Shown here: positions 57,157 through 64,000 of the stretch, one piece after another
Layout: each line of letters starts with the position of its first letter
Numbering within the stretch: the stretch's first letter is position 1
DNA from: Tetracentron sinense
Taxonomy: Eukaryota > Streptophyta > Magnoliopsida > Trochodendrales > Trochodendraceae
Length of the DNA stretch: 64,000 nucleotides
Direction: 5' to 3'
Assembly: GCA_015143295.1 (NCBI GenBank)
Contig: CM026557.1
Coordinates: 29,173,760 to 29,237,759 of the forward strand
Position numbers and translations under genes: made by a program
Notes under the pieces: model-generated
What the model was told of the DNA's origin: nothing
What the model saw: only the letters and a program-made list of their open reading frames with translations
Databases searched by the model: none

Positions 57157-57302
57157 CTGAAATTTTAGCTAGCGGAGTTAATCCATGCATCAACAGCGTA
57201 TACATGTAGGTATATATACATATAGATCATGCCGAGTACGTACACAAAGAATATAGCATAACATAACAATCACGAATAAAGAAAATAATTCCAAGCGTGT
57301 AC
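57157..57302 (-). other. Candidate spliceosomal intron at the gag-protease junction of the Gypsy element
   Basis: On the coding strand the exon ends GTGGTGCAAG, followed by GTACACGC..., and the segment ends CTAAAATTTCAG before GAACCCTACTAG. Removing the 146 bases joins the frame in phase 1 to give [17 protein letters not shown], which has the continuous DVV-x-GT-L layout typical of this gag-pro boundary. The segment is T-rich, has a branch-point-like TTAAC about 24 bases before the AG, and when unspliced leads to TGA at 57,190-57,192. Splicing itself is inference. Confidence 0.55.
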
Positions 57303-58553
57303 CTTGCACCACATCATCAGATGCAAGTGCATCACCCTCTGTCAAAGCAAATACACGCCCCTGGTTCGCCTGGCGAGACTGAGGTGTAGACCGGGTAGTC
57401 TGAGATGACGCCTGATATGATCCTGCTGGGCGTGCTGGTGGCCTAATCCCCTGAGACTGACCTGGTAAATGCCGGGTAGGGCAATCCCTGATCACGTGGC
57501 CCTGGCGACCACAGTGAAAACATCCACCCGATGCTCTTAGGCAATATCCCCTGCTGGGTGCCTTCGGCCGCATGAAGGGCAGGCCTCGTGTGTGCGGGTA
57601 GGAGGGGCCTGAGGTGGAGCATATCTCGCCACCTGAGGTGCAACTGGCCATGGGGCCGGGAGAGCCTGAGGTCGAGGTGCCTGTGGCACGTACTGCTGTG
57701 GTGCTGGGGCCGCATAAGTCGGCCTCATCGGTGGTGCTGGCCATGTATACTGATAAAGGCCGGTACGAGCCCGCCTCTCTAGAGGTGCTGAACTACTGGC
57801 TTGGCCTCTCGCCAACTCTCTCTTCTTAGACACCGCTTCAGAATTGGCCTCGACCAATAAGGCCTTGTCTACCACTTCAGGGTAGGTAGCATGCCTGAAA
57901 ACGGAAACCTTCTCCATAATAACATCCTTGAGCCCTTGCGCAAATCTTCTCGCCTTCATTGCCTCAGTAGCAACCATATGAGGCGCAAATCTCGACAATT
58001 ATGAGAACTTGGCCTCATAAGCGGCCACAGACATCAAACCTTGCTCAAGGTTGATGAATTCTCTCTCTTTCTTTTCCCGTGCACCGATCAGAAAATACTT
58101 CTTGTAAAAAGTATCTTTGAACTCCTCCCAAGTCCAAGGTTGACCCTGCATGGTCAAATCTCGCGTCCTCAATGCGGACAACCACCAATGGTGGGCTTCA
58201 CCCTCTAGCATGAAAACTACTCATGCTACTCTATCTTCCTCTGTAGGCGAGAGGACCGCAAAAATCTTCTCCATCTGGAGGATCCACCCCTCCGCAGCAA
58301 GAGGGTCCACACTCCCATGGAAGGATGGAGGCCTCAATCTCCTGAATGCCTCAACTCCGGCTGTACGATGTACTGGAGCTGCGGGTGGTGGAGTAGGTGC
58401 CGCCGACGATGGTATAGCTTGCCGAGCCGCCAGTATGGTGAGTGTCTCAGCAATAGAGCCTAAGACCTGAGAGAGGTCCGGCTGCTCATCCTCATCCCGT
58501 GAAGAAGAGGAAGCTCTGGTATGTGGTCCACGACCCCGTGTGTTTCGTCTCAT
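57303..58553 (-). pseudogene. Gypsy gag
   Basis: The ATG at 58,553 starts a basic N-terminus (RRNTRGRGPHTR), then LRPPSFHGSVDPLAAEGWI and LSPTEEDRVA, and TGA at 58,221-58,223. The same frame continues with MLEGEAHHWWLSALR, TWEEFKDTFYKKYF (the retrotransposon gag domain), TAA at 57,999-58,001, then MKARRFAQGL and a Pro/Ala-rich linker. A one-base change near 57,550 shifts to the frame with the zinc knuckle CFHCGRQGHVIRDC (C-x2-C-x4-H-x4-C), ending FALTEGDALASDDVVQ at the candidate intron. Gag forms the particle that packages the RNA. Two stops and one frameshift break it. Confidence 0.88.
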
Positions 58554-58898
58554 GACTAAAGTCCTGAGAATAATAACACCACATGAGTCTAACTTGAAAC
58601 CACAGTTTATTTCAATGTCATTTCACAATAATTCAATTTGTATTAGTTGTATAATACTAATATACATCACATCAAGTCATCAGAGTATTCATCACATTAT
58701 ACTTATACTTTATTGTTCTAGCGTACCTAGGAACCGTACTTGGTTAAAGCAACCATTTTAGACTAAGACTAAAGTTTAGTCTTAAACTTGGAACCAGACT
58801 CGCTCCCAACTCAATTCCTTCCTAACTTGTTTCCTAACATATGCTCTTGTCAAGCCGTGGTATAAGATTCTAAGTGACCCTAGAGACCTAAAGCCTAA

Positions 58899-58910
58899 GC
58901 TTTGATACCA
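58899..58910 (-). promoter_or_regulatory. Primer binding site of the Gypsy element (initiator Met tRNA type)
   Basis: On the coding strand TGGTATCAAAGC lies four bases inside the 5' LTR. The plant initiator methionine tRNA end would pair with TGGTATCAGAGC; one base differs here. Confidence 0.85.
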
Positions 58911-58914
58911 CTTC

Positions 58915-61351
58915 TGTCGCAACCCAAAACCCACCCTAGGAGTTAGAGTGAATCGTGGACGACTAAATCATGACTTACATGACTTGCTTGACAAACCACC
59001 TGCAAAACACTCACAGAGCATATACAATAGAGGATAACAGCTGAAGCACAACTATAAGACACAGCGAAAGTCTAACAAACCTCTAAGTATATATACACAT
59101 GGTCCAAGTTTTAATACAAGAAATCAAAACAAAGAAAGTGCGGACATGCCCGCCAAAATACATGGATATAATCACTCATGCTCACCCACAGCTAATCCAC
59201 TCAGAATCTAACACCACCTACTGATAACCCTCTACGGGAGGTTCCTCCAAAGGCTCCTCGATGTACTCCTCCTCCACCCATGGACCAGGAGCACAAACAT
59301 CAAATGGAGCAGCAGCTCCCTCAGAACCTGCCGACATAAGAAGTACGGTTGAGCATGGAATACTCAGCGGGTACTAAATACTAACCAACAGTCATAGTAT
59401 ACAGATAGCATACATAAAGTAGGAAACAAATTGCATATATAGAACAGGAATAATTTATATCATACAAGGAAGTAAAGCAATTTATATTCATGCTTGCATT
59501 CAGAAAAACTGATAAAACCCTTGAAAACATCGTGCACTTGACTTGACTTGAAATACCCTTTGCGTGATTGGGAACTTATTAACCGTGTCATGCTTGTCAT
59601 GCTTGCATCATGCGTGCCATGTCATGTCATGCGTGTCATGCGAGTATCATGCTTGCTTGTTCATAATTTAAACATGTTCACATGCCTAGTTGCCGTTCAT
59701 AGCCCGTCGCAACTAGTACCCTGTACACTGAATGATATGCCTAGTTGCCGTTCATAGTCCGTCGCAACTAGTACCCTATATGCAGATGGGTATGCCTAGT
59801 TGCCGTTCATAGCCCGTCGCAACTAGCATCCATGCGGAATGTGAATGCCTAGTTGCCGTTCATAGCCCGTCGCAACTAGCATCCATGCGGAATGTGAATG
59901 CCTAGTTGCCGTTCATAGCCCGTCGCAACTTGCATCCATGCGTGTCATGCCATGCAGAGTTATGCGTGTCATGTGATGCTATGCTATGCGTGTCATGCGA
60001 TGCTATGCATGTCATGCGAGGGGATGGGAGACCTTTCCCTATGCAATGCATGATTGTCTTGCCCTTGTCAAAAGCGAAGTGAAACATATCTTAGGATATG
60101 CCCCACCTCTACGTCCCATACTTAAAACATCGGTAAATCATGTCATTTCATTCGTGCTCGTGAGATCGTGTGCATACTTGCATTTGGAATTAAATATGGC
60201 AATTTGGGGTAATTCACAAAGCATAGCATATAACAATTCAAGTGAGTAATAATCTACACATTTTAAGAAATGTAAGAAACACACTATCATGAACCCTAAT
60301 AAATTTCAAGAGCAATTAAGCATGGGTTCCCTTAATTTATCATTTATTTTGTTCACGTTGGCATTTCATCAAACATGGGGTGTGTTCATTATTCACTTAA
60401 CCTAGATCATGCTTTTCTAGGTGGGTTATGCTCACATCACACTTGTATGTTCATTATTAGTACAGTGCCCTTTCCCATTCGTTCATCACATCATCCACAC
60501 GGCATCCATTCGCCAACATCCATCTCCATTCACCATTCATACCACCAATCTCATAACACATATATAAGTGAAGGAAAACAAGGAGAAACAGGGAAAAAGG
60601 GAAACTATAACTAGGAGGGTAGTAAGAAGTACCGACCTTGATCAAGTGAGGAAGAAATCCCCTTTTCAAAACGACCGTGTAGCTGCTGCCCTAGCTTGGA
60701 GAACGCTCTCCACGATTGCTTGAGCCGAGATCTTGGAGAAGAGCCGAGCTTGAAGTGATCTAGGGTCTCAAACCCCTTTGATTTCTCTTCCAAAGACAAG
60801 CCCTAGGTTGGAATCGCCTTCTCCCCTTTCTCCTATTCTCTCAAACTCTCTATGTGTTGAATGATGCCCTAAAGGCTCGGGCAAGACTCTTAAGGTAAGA
60901 GTGAACCGACCAAAAGATCATAATACCCTTACTGAAATTTCTGCAAAACGCGAGTACCGAGCGATCGGTGTTAATGACCGATCGATCGGTTGCCTACCGA
61001 GCGATCGGTGTGTTGACCGAGCTCTCGACCAAAAATCAACTCTCTGGAAAATTTCCCCATACAAAAATCTTGACCAGTCGATAGCTACCCCGATCGATCG
61101 GTTTTGGACCGATCGATCGCTCTATGGACCGAGCGATCGGTTGCCTGCAGGTCCAGACTGTTTTGGCCATATCTTTTTACTCGCTCGTCCGATTTTGACG
61201 ATTCAACTTGCGTTGGGTTTGCACTTCGAAAACGAACATTTCTGACGTTTCGGTATTTTCAATTGCTTCCTTATTTATTAATTATACCACTTTAAAGGCA
61301 ACATGGCTACGAAAGTGTCATGCATAAATGTCAAAAGTTCGGGGCTCTACA
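58915..61351 (-). repeat. 5' LTR of the Gypsy element
   Basis: It is the partner of 51,343-53,733 and is 46 bp longer, mainly because it has five ~54-bp repeats (about 59,683-59,935) against four. The edge base pattern is TGTCGCAACCC here against TGTCGCGACCC in the other LTR. The GATC-palindrome array is at about 60,955-61,145. As the 5' LTR it would hold the promoter; I could not place the start site. Confidence 0.93.
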
Positions 61352-61356
61352 ACGGC

Positions 61357-61866
61357 GTCACAACAACTGAGCACCCTCTAGACGCAGGACAATTAGAGAA
61401 TATTATTGACCACTCTGTTGCAGAGGATAGCGCTGGGGAAGACGATGAATCTCCAGTTGAAGTTGGGTTTGCTTCATATAGGCCATCACCTGTTCGACAG
61501 TTTGCCTCAATCAAAGCCCAAAATGAAGCTCTCAACCGAAATCCTCTTATTGACTGGGCATTGCAGGATAACCTAGCTCATGAGGAAGATTTGGCTCTAC
61601 TGAACTCCTTGAGCCCTGAGCAACCAAAATTCATCTCTGATCCCAATTTTAATTCCCAGCCTAATGCCTATCTTGGCCCTCAATCTCCTGATCCCCTAGA
61701 TGAAGGCACATTGTTTAGCCCAAATCGGTTTGATGCCCTTACTGCTATCGATGGAGAATTGGGCTCTGACTCCCCTATTCGCTCGAGGCGTAGCCACAAG
61801 AAGCGGTTTCCTCAGGCTAGCGAATCCCTTAGTAACTCTGCCCCTGTTGGGGGCCCAGCTCTTTAA
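61357..61866 (+). pseudogene. LINE ORF1, 3' part after the Gypsy insertion
   Basis: It continues the frame broken at 51,342: VTTTEHPLDAGQLENIIDHS, then an acidic stretch (EDSAGEDDESPVEV), LIDWALQDNLAHEEDLALL, and a basic end RSRRSHKKRFPQ before TAA at 61,864-61,866. The phase across the insertion is exact. No domain is known to me in this tail; it is probably disordered. ORF2 begins 13 bases later. The LTR-derived residues read upstream of 61,352 in the same frame are not part of the protein. Confidence 0.8.
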
Positions 61867-61879
61867 CTTTCATTGATTG

Positions 61880-64000
61880 ATGAATAAGATCGCTGCTTGG
61901 AATATCCGTGGTCTTAATGACCCTTTAAAGCAAGCAGAAATCAGAAAGATTATTGCTACTCAAAAACTATCCATGATTGCGATTCTGGAAACGAGAGTTC
62001 GTCAAGCTAATGCGCTGAGGACCTTCAAATGCATTGCCAGAGGATGGGATTTTGTTGAGAACTACAGTCACTCCACTCTTGGTAGGATCTGGGTGCTATG
62101 GGACCCATCCTTTTTCCAGCTCCAACTCCTCAAAGTCACAGATCAGCTCGTCCACTGTAGAGTATCAACCTGCAACTCTGCTAATACCTTCCTCTCTTCA
62201 TTCATTTATGCTTCTAACAGTGAGACTGAACGCAGATCTTTATGGCTCGACCTGGTTTCTTTAGCTTGCCCTATGGAACCATGGGTAATGCTTGGTGACT
62301 TCAATGTCATTCGGTTTCAAGGTGAAAAAATTGGTGGAGCCCCATATCAACCACGCAATTCTCGAGAATTCAATGAATGTCTTCACCAATTGGGCATGTT
62401 TGATATAAAGAGTAAAGGTCTTTTCTGCACCTGGAGTAACTCCTCAACGTCAGGCACCCACCGTATTCAATGCAAGCTTGATAGAGTGCTCATCAACATC
62501 TGTTGGTGTACTCGATTTATTGGCTCAGAGGCGGATTTTTTAACTCCTGGGATTTCTGATCACTCTCCAATGATTGTATCACTCTCCTCCCCTATTCCTA
62601 GGGGACACAGGCCTTTCAAAATTTTCAACTTCTGGACTGAGCATTCAAATTTCAAAAGTATTGTAGCGGAGGTTTGGCAGATGCAATTCGAGGGTAACCC
62701 AATGTTTCAACTTGTCCAGAAACTCAAAGCCCTCAAATTTCGTTTGCGGGGATGGAGCAAAGCCACTTTCGGTCAAATCAACTCTCGAATGATCCAAGCC
62801 AAACTTTTACTGGATCAGACTCAACAACAACTCCATTCCAATCCTCACGATGAAACTCTTGTTGCTGCTGAAAAACTTCTTCTCCGTGATTATTGTTTCT
62901 TAGCTCGATCAGAGGAAGCTGCACTCAGACAAAAATCCAGACTTCTATGGCTCTCATTGGGAGATAACTCCAAATTCTTCCACAACAGCCTTGCCTCTCG
63001 TCGTGGATTCAACCGTATCTCTTCTATTATTATTGGTGAAGTCACTCTAACTCAAGAGGAAGAAATCAGTTCAGCTGGGGTGAACATTTTCGAAAGACTG
63101 TTATCCAGACCTCATGATGAAGATGTTATTGGCCTTGAGGACATACCCAGCTTTCGCACTGTCGACCCACTAGACCATTCTTTGCTAACGGTTCCCATCA
63201 CACCCGCAGAGATCAAATGGGCCTTTTTTGACTGCCACGATGAGAAATCCCCTGGGCCTGATGGATTCAATGCCCATTTTTTCAAGAGCTGCTGGGATAT
63301 TGTTGAAAGAGATGTTGTTAGGGCAGTTCAGAATTTTTTCAGATCCTCTAAGTTGCTTACAGAGATGAACTCCACTCTCATCTCTTTAATTCCCAAAGTG
63401 GCTAGACCAAACTCCTTCTCTGATTATCGCCCTATCTCTCTCTGTAACACCATCTACAAATGCATTTCCAAGATCTTAGCATCTCGTCTCAAGCTTGTTC
63501 TACCTCGTCTTATTAGTGAAAGTCAATCTGCTTTTATCAAAGGGAGAAATATTGCAGACAATATCCTCCTAACTCATGAGCTTGTCAGGAATTATCATCG
63601 GGACAAAGGTTCTCCTCGATGTGCCATCAAGATCGACCTCATGAAGGCCTTTGATACGGTTAGATGGGACTATCTGATCTTAATATTGCGGAAGATGAGA
63701 TTTCCAGAAAGCTTTATCCAATGGTTGATTCCTTGCTTCACTTCACCCCGCTTTTCAGTTGTTATAAATGGCTCTCCACAAGGTTATTTCAGCAACTCAC
63801 GTGGTTTGCGACAGGGTGACCCTCTCTCCCCCTTTTTGTTTGTGATTGCTATGGAGGGATTCTCTTCTCTTCTCAACCATGCGGTTGGCTTGGGTCACAT
63901 TTCATTGCATCCGAGGTGTGATAATCCTCTCATCTCCCACATTAGTTTTGCTGACGATTTATTTGTTTTTCTCAAAGCAGACCAACAATCAGCCACTGAA
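61880..64000 (+). CDS. LINE ORF2 (endonuclease-reverse transcriptase), open to the window edge
   Basis: From the ATG at 61,880 I followed the frame codon by codon to 64,000: 707 codons and no stop. The endonuclease has AAWNIRGLND, ILETRV, LGDFNVIR and ISDHSPMI, so the Asn, Glu, Asp and His positions are all kept (about residues 1-235). The linker contains LRGWSKATFGQINSR and LWLSLGDNSKFFHNS. Reverse transcriptase has DEKSPGPDGFNAHFF, SLIPKVAR, YRPISLCNTIYKCISKIL, SAFIKGRNIADNILL, KIDLMKAFDTVRWDY, RGLRQGDPLSPFLFV and FADD at 63,947-63,958. The zf-RVT and RNase H domains expected from the 28.8 kb copy would follow outside. It looks coding-competent as far as visible. Confidence 0.93.
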   Translation, partial: MNKIAAWNIRGLNDPLKQAEIRKIIATQKLSMIAILETRVRQANALRTFKCIARGWDFVENYSHSTLGRIWVLWDPSFFQLQLLKVTDQLVHCRVSTCNSANTFLSSFIYASNSETERRSLWLDLVSLACPMEPWVMLGDFNVIRFQGEKIGGAPYQPRNSREFNECLHQLGMFDIKSKGLFCTWSNSSTSGTHRIQCKLDRVLINICWCTRFIGSEADFLTPGISDHSPMIVSLSSPIPRGHRPFKIFNFWTEHSNFKSIVAEVWQMQFEGNPMFQLVQKLKALKFRLRGWSKATFGQINSRMIQAKLLLDQTQQQLHSNPHDETLVAAEKLLLRDYCFLARSEEAALRQKSRLLWLSLGDNSKFFHNSLASRRGFNRISSIIIGEVTLTQEEEISSAGVNIFERLLSRPHDEDVIGLEDIPSFRTVDPLDHSLLTVPITPAEIKWAFFDCHDEKSPGPDGFNAHFFKSCWDIVERDVVRAVQNFFRSSKLLTEMNSTLISLIPKVARPNSFSDYRPISLCNTIYKCISKILASRLKLVLPRLISESQSAFIKGRNIADNILLTHELVRNYHRDKGSPRCAIKIDLMKAFDTVRWDYLILILRKMRFPESFIQWLIPCFTSPRFSVVINGSPQGYFSNSRGLRQGDPLSPFLFVIAMEGFSSLLNHAVGLGHISLHPRCDNPLISHISFADDLFVFLKADQQSATE

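Larger units (their letters stand above)
51343..61351 (-). mobile_element. Complete Ty3/Gypsy chromovirus-type retrotransposon (probably Tekay/Del clade)
   Basis: It is flanked by an exact 5-bp duplication ACGGC (51,338-51,342 and 61,352-61,356). Both LTRs are complete (2,391 and 2,437 bp), in the size range of Tekay/Del elements. The primer site and polypurine tract are in place. Gag, protease, reverse transcriptase, RNase H, integrase and a C-terminal chromodomain-like region are read on the minus strand between 58,553 and 53,836 in the Ty3 order. The LTRs are very alike by eye, so insertion is recent on the window's scale, yet the coding region already has several stops and frameshifts. 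Clade assignment is from domain order and LTR size, not from a tree. Confidence 0.92.
35764..64000 (-). mobile_element. CACTA (En/Spm) transposon with nested guests; only one terminus in the window
   Basis: The left terminus CACTACAAAATTG (35,764) follows GTT, a candidate 3-bp target duplication. A subterminal region with repeated GCGGCATTT/GCCGCTATT motifs follows. Transposase genes lie on the minus strand: TNPA-like (39,546-40,893) and TNP2 (41,227-44,962). I searched by eye for the partner terminus TTTTGTAGTG to the right and found none, and the rest of the interrupted LINE II is absent, so I infer that the element continues beyond 64,000 and that everything in between is guest insertions or CACTA interior. 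If another boundary exists between 45 and 50.4 kb, the element would be shorter. The end given is the window edge. Confidence 0.6.
50400..64000 (+). mobile_element. Long LINE (family I) split by a Gypsy element; 3' end outside the window
   Basis: ORF1 (50,420-51,342 plus 61,357-61,866) and ORF2 (61,880 onward) are in the usual L1 order and lie on both sides of the Gypsy insertion. ORF1 resumes in frame once one copy of the ACGGC duplication is discounted. ORF2 is most like the 28.8-31.5 kb copy. Its RNase H and tail must lie beyond 64,000. The 5' boundary is uncertain. Of the LINEs here this one is the least damaged apart from the insertion. Confidence 0.85.

Overview
The window is flowering-plant nuclear DNA made almost entirely of repeats. 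The evidence is a Ty3/Gypsy chromovirus with an initiator-Met primer site, a CACTA transposon with TNP2- and TNPA-like genes, plant-type L1 LINEs (several with an RNase H domain), a tRNA-like SINE, hAT-type non-autonomous elements and a CC-NBS-LRR (RGA-type) fragment. The species cannot be named from the sequence. I found no intact ordinary host gene; the setting looks like heterochromatin, perhaps pericentromeric.

Layout. (1) From 1 to about 28,364 lies a degenerate tandem array of a ~0.85 kb AT-rich unit (about 18 units; two unit types that partly alternate). It is read in one direction up to 6,354 and in the opposite direction from 7,066. It is broken by a solo LTR (1,975-4,167), a truncated LTR exactly at the orientation switch (6,355-7,065), a second solo LTR (9,566-11,424), two hAT-like elements (17,339-18,519; 25,459-25,942), a ~6 kb decayed LINE (19,010-25,022) and, at the right edge, a decapitated hAT-like copy that itself holds a LINE (28,829-31,556). 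(2) From about 31,880 to 35,763 is a second LINE of the same family as the 19-25 kb one, with an intact endonuclease domain. (3) At 35,764 that LINE is cut by a CACTA terminus. The CACTA appears to run to the end of the window: an NB-ARC gene fragment, a minisatellite, an apparently intact TNPA-like gene and a broken TNP2 transposase gene belong to it, and it holds later guests: two 5'-truncated LINEs (37,583-38,480; 45,663-48,068), a SINE (49,546-49,731) and a long LINE from about 50.4 kb to beyond the window. (4) The last LINE is itself split inside ORF1 by a complete Gypsy element (51,343-61,351; target duplication ACGGC). After the Gypsy the LINE ORF1 resumes in frame, and ORF2 is open for 707 codons up to the last base.

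The nesting gives an order: tandem array, then solo LTRs/hAT/LINE family II, then CACTA in LINE II, then LINE family I and SINE in the CACTA, then Gypsy in LINE I. The most unusual observations are a probable 146-bp spliceable intron at the gag-protease junction of the Gypsy element, the CACTA that carries a resistance-gene fragment next to a leader-like terminus, and the inverted tandem array whose units keep a TCP-site-like palindrome plus a TATA box.
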